Source: Apiospora phragmitis (taxonomy: Eukaryota; Ascomycota; Sordariomycetes; Amphisphaeriales; Apiosporaceae). Taken from it: 64,000 nt of DNA. Position numbers and translations under genes: made by a program. Of this stretch, positions 54,875-64,000 are shown piece after piece; within the stretch, counting starts at the first letter, position 1, and each line of letters starts with the position of its first letter. Under the pieces are notes generated by a model that did no database searches, was not told where the DNA came from, and saw only the letters and a program-made list of their open reading frames with translations. Where the stretch lies: positions 3,844,001 to 3,908,000 of the forward strand of contig JAQQWL010000002.1 of the NCBI GenBank assembly GCA_038363925.1, in the 5' to 3' direction.

Positions 54875-56014
54875 ATGGATGTTGCCTATAAACAGCACGC
54901 CAACCAGGCGCGCCGGAAGAATCGTTCGTCTACGAACCTGAATCATCTCACATTGGCCCCTCTCACCTCAAAGATGCCCATATTGGACCACGATGCGCTA
55001 CCTGACGACGTGCCCGAGTTCGTTGCCTCACCACTACACTACAACCCATCCTACCTACAAGGCAAATCCGCCCCAACGACCCCACGATTGCTCGCACGCT
55101 CACCCGCAAGGACCGGCTCTCGCAGCCGCCGGTCCTCGCTCCACGCTACTGAGACAGACGCCTTGCCCAAGAGTAAGTCGACGACGCAACTAGTAGCCGG
55201 GAGACAGTCTGGAGCTCTCTCGCCTACCGCGAAGCGTCGTAAGGACGAACACGGGCTCAGCACCCACGATCGGAAAGATAGTGACTGGCTGCTCCGTGCG
55301 GGAGCTTTGATCAGCACCGAGACTCGGGAGTCGAAGGGCCAAGCCTGGCTCACGGCGCGCATCAGCTCTACAAGTCTTACGGGGCTGCGTGACACCGAAG
55401 AGGAAGCCTATAAACGTGAACTATCTCGAGAGAAGGAGCTCGCCAGTAGACGGGGCAGCCGCCGTGGAAGCTTCACTGGTCCCGAGGACGTGTTGTTGTT
55501 GACGTCGCCCAATAGCCGCCTGGGCAGCCGTTCACATAGTAGAAGGGGCAGCCGGACCATTTTGCGGACGCCCTTAGAGCGGCAACAGCACGAAGATGGC
55601 TACTTTGTTCATCATGAGTTTGCCTCGGCGGAATATGTGCGGGGCCCGGATTTTGTAAGTCTGGACGAGAAGCTCGAAGCCATCGAAGTGGATACCACTC
55701 GGGCGGACGAGGCGACTGTACGGAGGTTAGTCAAGCGTGGGAGTGCTGGTATGGGGTCCTGGATGGGCAATCTGATTGGGTTCTCCCTGTTCTCAGTCGA
55801 GGAAATCGACGAGGAATCAGACGATGCCGAAGACGACATGTCCGATGCTGAGGAAGACGAAAGCCAATTAGGTCGCAGCCCCAGCGCCGGGCATCTAGAG
55901 GATCTCTCTGCCGCCTCGAAACCTCGAATACCCCCGCCAAAGGCGAATGAAGGGGTCACTGGCTGGCAGGATGCTGCATGGCTGTTGAGCGTCGCTTCCA
56001 GGGTCTTGCTCTAG
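54875..56014 (+). CDS. DUF3984-type fungal protein of unknown function
   Basis: Single-exon, 379 residues from ATG 54875 (MDVAYKQHANQARRKNRSSTNLNHLTLAPLTSKMP), which matches the conserved start of an uncharacterised ascomycete family; the upstream in-frame ATG 54803 would add 24 unconvincing residues. The protein is highly polar: Arg/Ser-rich patches (GSRSRRSSLH, SRRGSRRGSFTG, RSHSRRGSRT) resemble basophilic kinase targets. A central SDWLLRAGALISTETRESKGQAWLTARISSTSL block and a GSAGMGSWMGNLIGFSLFSVEEIDEESDD block with a short hydrophobic patch are the most conserved-looking parts, followed by an acidic stretch and GWQDAAWLLSVASRVLL at the end. No catalytic motif. It is divergent from ELP1; function unknown. 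Confidence 0.85.
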   Translation: MDVAYKQHANQARRKNRSSTNLNHLTLAPLTSKMPILDHDALPDDVPEFVASPLHYNPSYLQGKSAPTTPRLLARSPARTGSRSRRSSLHATETDALPKSKSTTQLVAGRQSGALSPTAKRRKDEHGLSTHDRKDSDWLLRAGALISTETRESKGQAWLTARISSTSLTGLRDTEEEAYKRELSREKELASRRGSRRGSFTGPEDVLLLTSPNSRLGSRSHSRRGSRTILRTPLERQQHEDGYFVHHEFASAEYVRGPDFVSLDEKLEAIEVDTTRADEATVRRLVKRGSAGMGSWMGNLIGFSLFSVEEIDEESDDAEDDMSDAEEDESQLGRSPSAGHLEDLSAASKPRIPPPKANEGVTGWQDAAWLLSVASRVLL

Positions 56015-59000
56015 AATGTGAGACAAGGCGCGGAAGTCATTGGCTGGATGCGATCAAGACCCGAAGTTCCAGGATGGCAGCAGCCGAACCAGGGTATTTG
56101 CTCGCAAAGACTTGCTTAATACTAAAACTAAATTTGTGCGAGTCGTTTATCGAATGTTTTCCCCTTGTTTCCTGCGGGAACGTCAGTTCGTCACGCTTGG
56201 AGGAATGACCACATTAAATAGAACAGGACGCGATTGGCCAGGATCCCGACCGCCTGTACAGTTCAGGCAGTTATAATGTTTACCTCCTATATCCGTACTA
56301 CCTAATGCATAGGATCGAATTAAAGCAATCGTTATAGCTAACGGTATCGCTCTGTATCCCATATGAGCCACGTGATGTTCAGCCTACTAATGGTCAGCGG
56401 TCCGATAGGTGACATTCTGAGGGTAATAAAGCTACCTACTGGGGCTATTCAGCCCAGCCAGGGCATGAGACGAGGCTACATTACATGTCTGTTAGTAACC
56501 GACCGAGCATTACATGCAAAAAACAAACCAAGATCCACTTGGATGGAAAGCAACTAGGCACTGTAGGTTGATAACTGAAAGTCCGGAGAACGAAGTTCTT
56601 TACTTGCTTGCTAACCACACATGCTTGAGAAGAAAAAATAGAACCATTCACATTACAATACGCATGGGTGTCAAAAAGTTCGTGTGCGGGGCATCCATCA
56701 GGCCTCACACAGAGGAGCAGAGTCGCCCGCAGCGTTGCTTGCCGGCATGAAGTGACGAAAACAGGTTTTTGGGAGCTGTATTGAATCCACAGATTGGTGC
56801 TGCATTAACTAGCCAGCTTTGTTGCGGCTCTCCCACATGTGTCAGGTGTGTACTGTCTACTGACGGTATGCGGTCAGTTGCAATAGTCTCCAGTTTGGGC
56901 TGTGATCTGCGGCCCTTCCGTTTACGGGGACCGTCCAGCTGTCCTCCGCCAACACAACACGATGCCTCTCAACCAGTCATGTTCATATGTAGAGCGACAT
57001 CATCTGTGCTGACAGAATAAGTAGGGGAGCATGATGAGAAGTATGCCAATAGATGAAGGGGCACATGGGTAGTCACGAAACCAAACACCAACATTTTGTC
57101 ATATTTGGATATAGAGACCTGTTCCTTAGAGGCGGCACGCTGATGGAAACGCGGTATACATGTGTAAACCCATGCGCATTGGTAATCAGCAAGTCAGGTA
57201 GCAAGAGGAATGCCAGTGATTGAACACCATGAGTTCCCCGCCTGCCAGTATTAGGTGCAAGGTGTGTGGTCTGTGTAGATATGAGCATGGTAGGTTAGAC
57301 TGGAACAACGTATTACTTACAGGTTCTAGCCCAGTAGGCTAGCAGCCGACTATATATTTGTTGTATGCATAGAAGGAAACAGCATGACAGTAGAAGTAGT
57401 GGAGCCAGCGACAGCGCACTTGGTTGCCGGCTTGCCGGTCAAAATGGGTGCCCCAAACAAGGAACATCTAGATGGAAGACACGGATTACGGTGGTCTCGC
57501 CTGTCCATCCATGCCTCCCCTACCAACGGGGGAACTGCTCCTGACTCGTTGCCGGCGCGTTGTCCTGTCCAGAACGAGCGCGACGCTACGCTCTGTAATT
57601 AGTCGCCCGCAAGCGAGCGTGGTGTAGTTCATGGCCAGACCCCATCTCTCAGCTCTCACGCAGAAAAAGAAGGCTGATCGCTAGCGAGATATGTAGCTGA
57701 GATAGAGTAGATCCTCCAAGCCGGGTGAGAGCTCACACTGTATACTTAGAGATGGTCCTGGACCCCTGAGCTGCTCGGGCTCACTTGGCGGGACGTGCTA
57801 GTGGGTAGCGCCTATGACGATTACTCTATCAAGCAGTATGACGTCACGTAAAGCCTGGAACCCCCACTTTGAGATTTGGTGAAGCTTCGGATGCCTGGCG
57901 ACGGCAAAGTTTCGAGAAACCGTCTGGCGGAAGTTGACTGGCTACAAGAGAGGCGTTTGTTCGCTAGGATCTCGTGGAGAACCATTGCCTGGGTCCACGG
58001 TCAAGTGAGGGGGAGGAGGCAGTCTCTAATCCATCACGTCTCAAGGAGCATAAGACTCGAGGCGGCCCACCCGGAAAAGTCGAGGAGCATAGTATGTACC
58101 GCTCACGGAACCACGAGGCTTTCGAGTGCCTTTCCGCTTGGTTGATCTAAGACCCTGCGTTGAAACTTTCAACTAACCGCTGCCATAATCTCATGAGTTT
58201 CTCCGCGGCCTCTCAAGGTCATATGGTGCGCCCGTGCAAGCCCCGTTGGGCTCCTTTGGGGAGGGTAGTCCATGTTTGCTTCGCGTTGAGGCCGACTTAC
58301 TATAATCGCACCTAAGGCTAGATCTGATGAGAGCTTTCACGGAAGAATACGATTGAGGTTGTAGAAGCGATCATACTGGAGGACGCGATATGGCGATCTT
58401 AGTAAAACGTCAAGGATCGGTACATATGCCTGTGCTGTGCTGGAGAGCTGACCGAACCCATCTGCCCATGGCTGGTGGATGTAATGCATGTCTCCGTGTA
58501 GTAGGTTAGTCCAAAGGGGACCAGACAGAAAAGGGTGGAAATGTCGATCACTTGACCTCGTTCGGAGGATTTTATATGATGGTTGGTGCTCGTGTTGAGG
58601 GTTCAGGCAGTCAGGATGGCGTCCCGTAAAGCCGCCGTCTCAGGTCGATCGAATCCAATGGTCAAGACGTTAGGGCGTTCTTGGTTCGAATCGCATTGGG
58701 AAGATGAGTGAGCGAGCGATATATCCGTCGCTGCAGCCAGTGCCGAAGTGCAGCAGATTGCAACGGCAGGTAGGGTGGGTGTTGATTATGTATGATATTT
58801 GAAGGTGGAAGTTTTCGGGAGTCGGGACTCATCAAACATCGTCGTTCCGTCACTTTAGACCGCCTTGCTAGTCTGCTCTCCCCGGCGGATAGCCAAGACA
58901 GTTTGTTTCTTTGTCTCTATACTGAGTACATGCCGGGTTCATAACGTGGGTCCCCCCTTAGTAAAGGTTGGTATTTGATTACTGAAGTTTTCTGGTTGGA

Positions 59001-60622
59001 CTCCTCTAGATGAAGTCGTCCCTCTTTAGGAGAGGGCCTCGTCAGTTTGGCTACATAGCTATGTATGTAGTCAGTTGCGACCCCACATCTGCCTGGTATG
59101 TACAGAAGAAGTTTTTTGTTCGAGTAGGAGGTAGATATAGCCTACGTTCTCTATATATGTATGTACATATGTATAGTGTAGGATGTAGTTAGATACCGTT
59201 CGTGTTGTGCACTACATAAGGGTAGGTAAAAGATGGATTGATTCTTTCGCTAATCACCGGCCAGAAAGAGGGGCAACGACGCTTTTCTTTTTCTTTTCCC
59301 CCTCCCCCGTCCAACCTTCCTCCCACTGGAGACATGACCTGCCTATATGTATGTAACCTAAGGTAGCCCCCCGGTACCTCTGCCCATGACTCCAGATAAT
59401 AGCATACCTTACCGCATCCATCTGCATACTACTACATCATCCTCCGACGTCAAGAATTTCCCAGGGTCCTCCTCGCCCATCCACCCAACGAACAGCAATT
59501 CCAGGGTCCTGTCAGTTCCGGCCGGCTTCTGCGCTTAGGGGAAGGGGTCCGGCGTAGCAGCAGCTTGTTGTAGAGAGGTAAGTGGTAGTGTAGTACATAC
59601 TTTTTTTCTACCTTGCCTCCTATTCCCGTTGCATACCTCCCGCTGTCTGTCATTACATTAGGTGAGTGTACGGTAGGCTAGACAGGTAGGCAGGATCGAT
59701 GACCTCCTCCCTCAACCTCCCTAGCCTGCCTGAGCCAGATGATTCTATTCTGTCTTTGGTTTATTGATAACTTTCCCTTCTCTTTTCCTCTCCTGCTTCC
59801 ACCACCTACCCATTTGCACCCTCACCTGCTTGCAGAGCCGGCAGCAACCCAGCCCAGTGCCTCGATACCATACCAACCTTACCTTGGACACCTAGGATCC
59901 CCATTTATTGTCCTGTCCCTGGCTGCTTACCTATCCATCCATCCATCCTCGTCCCCCTCCCCTCCCGACTATTTGTAGACGTGATTCATTCTATTTCCTC
60001 CTAGTTCCGCTCTAATCAAAATCAAAATCAATTCAAATCGCAGATTAAGGCAAAGCAAGGCGAGCCTATCTATATTGGACTACCTTGGACTGCCTTGGCC
60101 TGTCGGGACTTTTCGTACTGTGTTGTGTTCTGGCTGATTGCAACAACAGAGCCAATCCTTGTGCATTTGTGTCGTTTTTTAACATAGGCACACAACACAC
60201 ACACAACACACACGCTACAACACATACACCCGCCCGCAACGCACACGCAATTGGGAGAGCGCAGGACTATTATTTCATTCATTCACTGTCGGCCCCACCG
60301 AGCCTTTTGTCTCGTCACCCTATCAAACCGGCCGCCTCGGGGGTGTCCTCTTTTCCACATTCAAGACTAAAGAAAGTACTTGACGCTTATTCCCCCCCCC
60401 CCCCCTCCCGTTGGAAATACACACTGGCTTTTCCCTCTAAACCGAAACCATCCTCTCCCGTCGTCGACTCCTCACTACTGTAGGGTTAGCCGCCTCCCCT
60501 TACCACTATTGTCGGCTTAGGTCTTGTGATCAAGTGCCCATTTTCTGGACTTGGTTCTGCCCCGCGACAGTTTTCAAAGATCCTGCATACCACTCCAACC
60601 TCGCCATAACATCTAGGCAACA
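56015..60622. other. Longest gene-free stretch (4.6 kb) ahead of YPD1
   Basis: I find no supported gene, RNA or mobile element. Only short overlapping frames (60-90 codons, one of 132) occur, none with a recognisable domain. The last kilobase (59.2-60.6 kb) is pyrimidine-rich with C14 at 60392-60405, CACA tracts at 60187-60235 and AAATC repeats near 60015-60040. This looks like a long promoter plus leader of YPD1. The middle could hold a degenerate repeat or unrecognised ncRNA that I cannot detect by eye. Confidence 0.5.
60392..60405. repeat. C14 homopolymer in the YPD1 upstream region
   Basis: Fourteen consecutive C about 220 bases upstream of the YPD1 start; likely in the promoter or leader. 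Length is unreliable in most sequencing chemistries. Confidence 0.9.
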
Positions 60623-61296
60623 ATGTCTTCCGACAACGTAAGTCAACCTTTGAAGACTGAGGAGGCTTACCGATTATACCTCATGGTTGCATGGGCGCTG
60701 ACCCCAAGCCTGGCCGATGCAGCATGACGGAGGCGACTCCAACCTGCCCGATCTGGGAGACGCCATCGACATTGTCACTTTCAGTCAGATCTTGGAGATG
60801 GACGATAGTGAAGACGACCGCGAGTTCAGCCAGTCTATCGTTTTTGGCTTCTTTGAGCAGGCCGAGGAGACGTTTGAGAAGATGGACGAGGCCCTGTGAG
60901 TTTGGCCCACTACCCAAGGAGCGCCAAGGAGAGACACACTCCAGTTCCGACGGTGACTTTCAACAAGCCACCATCCTGAATCCCCACGATCGGAACATGC
61001 CGTGACTGACTGCTGTTGCTTCATATTTCTTTGACAGGGAAGGCAAGAACCTGGACGAGCTGTCCAAACTCGGTCATTTCCTCAAAGGTTCTTCGGCCAC
61101 TTTAGGGTTGACCAAGGTTAAAGACAGCTGTGAGAAGATCCAGCGGTACGGCAAGAAGGAGAACGAAGACGGTACACCCGAGACGGATGAGGAGCTTTGT
61201 CTGTCGCGCGTCACCGAGACGATGAAAAGTCTCAGGACCGAGTATAGCGAAGCTGAGACCACGCTCCGAAAATTCTTTAACACTCCGGCAGCGTAA
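60623..61296 (+). CDS. YPD1: Ypd1-like histidine phosphotransfer protein
   Basis: Phosphorelay intermediate between hybrid histidine kinases and response regulators (Ssk1- and Skn7-type) in osmotic/oxidative stress signalling. Three exons: 60623-60637 (MSSDN), 60723-60895 and 61038-61296, 148 residues; donors are GTAAGT and GTGAGT, acceptors CAG. The HPt domain is clear: IDIVTFSQILEMDDSEDDREFSQSIVFGFFEQAEETFEKM, then LSKLGHFLKGSSATLGL with the phospho-accepting His at residue 76 and the conserved Lys three residues later, then KVKDSCEKIQRYGK. The C-terminus is a four-helix-bundle helix ending FFNTPAA. The tiny first exon explains why a naive ORF starts late. The homologue is essential in several fungi. 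Confidence 0.95.
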
Positions 61297-62293
61297 TGGA
61301 CCAATTTGCAAAAGCTAGAGACGTGCCATGGAGGTTTTCTGCGTTGCACGAAGTCTGCCCAGGCTGGTCTTACTTCCATGTGCGACCTCGGGAGTGAAGA
61401 CTGGTTGGAGTCCTCGGCGACAACTGCAGCTGGCTATAGTCCTAAGGGCATCCTATGGGGCTCCATTCAGTCAACTGTTCTGGGGAGGAAGAAATCGACG
61501 ATACCCAACTAATTTTCGCCTTCTGTCATTGTTATCGAGTAGATGGTACCCGCGTGGTTGTGTGAAGACAAGTATGATGGACGGGGGCTCTATACTGTGC
61601 ACACAACTCTGCATGTCCCTAAGCCCCAGCGATGGGGTTGCTTCACCTTATATATAGAGCATTCGACGAAACACTGCATACAGAACTTTTAAGCTAGGAA
61701 AGCTTGCTACTATTGGAATATATACACTCCTTTTTACGATTATATGGATATCCTTTAGGATGCGCATCTGCCAATTTCATGCTGCTATGACGCGCGGATG
61801 CCTAGGTGCATGTCGTGTCGCGTAGGCTGCTTTTTGGGACTTGTGCGGTCGGGCCTGTGACGACATGGCTCTTTCAGTGACATGGCTCCCGCAGGCATAC
61901 GTCATCCCGAAAGCAGCCATGAGTGACGTAGCCTCGAACCCTGCTTGAACAGCAAACCGTTTTACTGTCCGTCGTCGACGAATCGAATTGCAAGGGACGG
62001 TTGGCGTGACTTCTGCAATGCCAGCCAATCGTCGTGTGGTTGGCACAAACGAATGAGATCTCCTTGCTGTGACGTGAAATCTTTCAGTTCTGTGAGGCCC
62101 AGCGACGCCTCATGCACTTGGGGACCCAGGGACACTAAACGTCTATGCAGCATTGACTCGTTCCCGAAGCGGTTTATCTGGACGTTCTTGCACACCAGCC
62201 ACATTCTCCTGCCACACTCGGTACAAGTAGTGTGTGGCAGGTGCCCGATGCAAGCATAGCAGTCACTCGAGATATCACCAGCCAGAACAAATC
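61297..62293. other. Spacer between YPD1 and 2H phosphoesterase
   Basis: About 1 kb without a supported gene, consisting of the YPD1 3' flank and the promoter of the next gene. Confidence 0.55.
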
Positions 62294-63091
62294 ATGCCGC
62301 CAAGGTCTCCGCCAACACATTTCCTCTGCATCCCGCTCGTGACCAGCCTGTCCCGCCCGCAGCTCGTCTCGGCCCTGGCTTCTTTTAGTTCTGATGTGAC
62401 TAGCCCTCAAAGCTTCGGCGTCCCGGCCGAGGCCGTCCGCCCCGTCGGGACCTTGCATCTCACCTTGGGCGTGATGAGCTTTCCCAAGAACGAGGGACTC
62501 GACAGGGCCACCGAGTTGCTCAAGACGTTGGCCCCCCGACAGATCCTTGGGAGTATTATAGGGCCACAGGAACAGGCACAGGCCCTTGGGAGCAAGGACA
62601 AACACGAAGGCGAGGACAAGGACAAGAACAAGGACCAGGACCCACCCGACCCCCTACAGCCACAGCTGTCAGTGACTCTAAGCGGCTTACACTCAATGCA
62701 ATCGCCCCCCTCCAGGGCGGCAGTGCTCTACAGCGCGCCGGTGGACCCTGACGGGACCCTGCAGAAGTTCTGCGAGAGTATCAAGCAAACTTTCCAACAG
62801 ACTGGTATCATGGCGGAGGCGGATCGGCCCTTGCTGCTACACGCAACCATCTTGAACACCATATATGTCAAAGGAGAAAAGGGAGGAGGAGGAGGAGGTC
62901 GCCACGGGAAACGGCGGGATCGCGTCACTGTCGACGCCCGGGATATACTGGATAGATACGACGAGTTTGTCTGGATGAAGGATGTGCCGGTGGAAAAGGT
63001 CGCGATATGCAGGATGGGTGCCAAGAAGCAAGAAGACGGCGACGCGGCATATGAGGTCGAAGCAGAAATCGATATGGACAACGGTCAATGA
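62294..63091 (+). CDS. 2H phosphoesterase-fold protein (AKAP7/ASCC1-like)
   Basis: Single-exon, 265-residue protein. The two His-x-Thr motifs that define the 2H phosphoesterase superfamily are present: HLTLGVM at about residue 55 and HATILNT at about residue 195. The motifs PTHFLCIPL near the N-terminus and AVLYSAPVDPDGTLQKFCESIKQTF before the second motif fit the AKAP7 nuclear-localisation-signal-domain / ASCC1 group. A charged Lys/Asp/Gln-rich insertion (DKHEGEDKDKNKDQD) and a Gly-rich patch (GEKGGGGGGRHGKRRD) are probably disordered loops. ASCC1 lacks its KH domain here. The start ATG 62294 (MPPRSPPTHF) is the first in-frame ATG. Activity on RNA 2'-phosphates or cyclic phosphates is expected from the family, not shown. 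Confidence 0.88.
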   Translation: MPPRSPPTHFLCIPLVTSLSRPQLVSALASFSSDVTSPQSFGVPAEAVRPVGTLHLTLGVMSFPKNEGLDRATELLKTLAPRQILGSIIGPQEQAQALGSKDKHEGEDKDKNKDQDPPDPLQPQLSVTLSGLHSMQSPPSRAAVLYSAPVDPDGTLQKFCESIKQTFQQTGIMAEADRPLLLHATILNTIYVKGEKGGGGGGRHGKRRDRVTVDARDILDRYDEFVWMKDVPVEKVAICRMGAKKQEDGDAAYEVEAEIDMDNGQ

Positions 63092-63703
63092 ACAGTATCT
63101 AATATACGACTGTTATACAGTATGATGAGCAGGACATCTTAGTACGAGCCGACCCTGTCTTTGTGCATTTCCAGGTACGGTACTGTATGCTTAGCATTAT
63201 CATTTAGGCCTCGACCGACAGACAATCATTGGACGGATCGGACCGATCTCCTGTTCAGCCCAGCTCTATTTTTAGATGCTATAGGGAGGGCAATGGGATG
63301 AGGTACTCAAAAGGTAGATATACGGGTAGCTCGTGCTTACAAAGGTACGTACCTCGATCTACATGTACCCGGGCTTCAATCAATTGATACCAGCCTTACC
63401 CAAATGGGCCTTCGATGCCAGGCAACCTCGCCAAACCGATTCTTACATGCAGTTGACTTTGTAGGGTTACCTACACCTCCTCCTTCGTTCAATCTCCTGT
63501 CGGATCGCATGGTCTTCAGGCAACCACATATTCCGCCTTTGTGGCCCATCGGTTAGCCGTTTCGGAGACGATCCCGCCAGGCGACCGACCTCCCTCTCTC
63601 CGCGGACCATGTAGTACGAATTGAACCTTACACAGGCCAGCCAGCTAACTAGTAGCTCCTACCTCGCATTTGCTTAACCCCGAGCCCAGCCTCCCCGCAA
63701 GAC
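63092..63703. other. Spacer between 2H phosphoesterase and the partial gene
   Basis: 0.6 kb, no supported gene; contains the TCAATTGA word near 63378 and the promoter/leader of the partial gene at the edge. Confidence 0.55.
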
Positions 63704-64000
63704 ATGAGCAGCTCGGACAAGCGAAGGGGCGGCAGCACCTCTCACACCAACAACACCTTGCGTTCCTCCGCCGCCTCGACCCGGAGCAGCAGCAGTAACG
63801 TTATAGCGCCGCCCCCGCCCGCGCGACTCGGCTCTCGCTCTTCTTCGCCCCGCCCCGGCACCGACAATGACGGCGGCGGCAGCGGCAGCAGCAGCTCGCG
63901 AGGCGCTGTCGACTCGGACCGCATCAGCATCGCCAGCACGCTGAGCAAGGACACAACTACAACGAGCGCGCGGGAGAAGGACGCGGCCGCGGCCACATCA
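63704..64000 (+). CDS. 5' end of a Ser/Gly/Arg-rich protein, truncated by the window edge
   Basis: An open frame from ATG 63704 continues without stop to the last base, about 99 codons. It begins MSSSDKRRGGSTSHTNN and is dominated by Ser, Gly, Pro and Arg with SRSSSPRP- and DSDRISIASTLSKD-like stretches. Low-complexity starts like this precede kinases, regulators or scaffolds in fungi, but nothing here identifies the product. The GC-rich codon bias (third positions mostly G or C) supports coding. Confidence 0.65.
   Translation, partial: MSSSDKRRGGSTSHTNNTLRSSAASTRSSSSNVIAPPPPARLGSRSSSPRPGTDNDGGGSGSSSSRGAVDSDRISIASTLSKDTTTTSAREKDAAAATS

Noticed and set aside
58660..58720. GGTTCGAATC string resembling a tRNA B box
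   Set aside because: No matching A box, anticodon arm or acceptor stem can be folded around it; other TTCGA matches (for example 17349, 36333, 61937) fail the same test.
1..64000. Transposon, viral, CRISPR, toxin-antitoxin or secondary-metabolite cluster
   Set aside because: No transposase, integrase, reverse transcriptase, long terminal repeats, regular spacer array, polyketide synthase or NRPS signature is visible; the gene set is housekeeping.

Overview
The window is nuclear DNA of a filamentous ascomycete (Pezizomycotina, most likely Sordariomycetes). Genes are monocistronic on both strands. Introns are 50 to 234 bases, with GTRAGT-like donors, YAG acceptors and CTAAC/CTGAC branch sites. 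Intergenic spacers are 0.4 to 4.6 kb and hold CT-rich tracts, simple repeats and TAGG/TACC words. Nearly every recognisable product is a conserved fungal housekeeping protein. I see no transposon, virus, CRISPR array, rRNA, confident tRNA or secondary-metabolite cluster.

Layout: Myb/SANT protein (+, 1.9-3.1 kb); TRM9 (-, 4.2-5.3); a divergent oxidoreductase pair, Gfo/Idh/MocA (-, 7.3-8.5) and aldo/keto reductase (+, 9.4-10.4); PCF11 (-, 10.9-13.3); a four-helix membrane protein (-, 15.4-16.3); a SERF-like mini-protein (+, 18.4-19.0); a secreted cupredoxin (-, 20.2-21.3); an SMN orthologue (-, 23.5-24.2) divergent from NOP15 (+, 24.8-26.1); the golgin RUD3 (+, 27.4-29.3); a polytopic membrane protein (-, 29.9-31.1); GET1 (-, 32.0-32.8) divergent from a prenyltransferase-alpha-repeat protein (+, 33.1-34.2); a yapsin-type aspartic protease (+, 36.5-38.1); an AVT-type amino acid transporter (+, 39.2-41.2); a roughly 28-residue zinc-ribbon gene (+, 42.7-42.9); RHO1 (-, 44.2-45.3); mitoribosomal uL24m/MRPL40 (+, 48.3-49.6); ELP1/IKI3 (-, 50.4-54.5) divergent from a DUF3984-type protein (+, 54.9-56.0); a 4.6 kb gene-free spacer; the phosphorelay protein YPD1 (+, 60.6-61.3); a 2H phosphoesterase (+, 62.3-63.1); and the 5' end of a Ser-rich protein leaving the window at 63.7 kb.

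There is no operon-like logic, but functions recur. TRM9 and ELP1 act on the same wobble-uridine tRNA modification. GET1 and RUD3 serve ER/Golgi membranes. RHO1, YPD1 and the yapsin touch wall integrity and stress signalling.

The most striking property is technical. Seven genes each carry one apparent single-base indel, mostly in or next to short homopolymers: Myb, the oxidoreductase, the aldo/keto reductase, the aspartic protease, the zinc ribbon, RHO1 and MRPL40. RHO1 is usually essential and all flanking sequence is well conserved, so uncorrected assembly errors are more likely than pseudogenes. I do not see a clear novel multi-gene system. The best candidates for under-described biology are the mini zinc-ribbon gene and the Tudor-less SMN orthologue.
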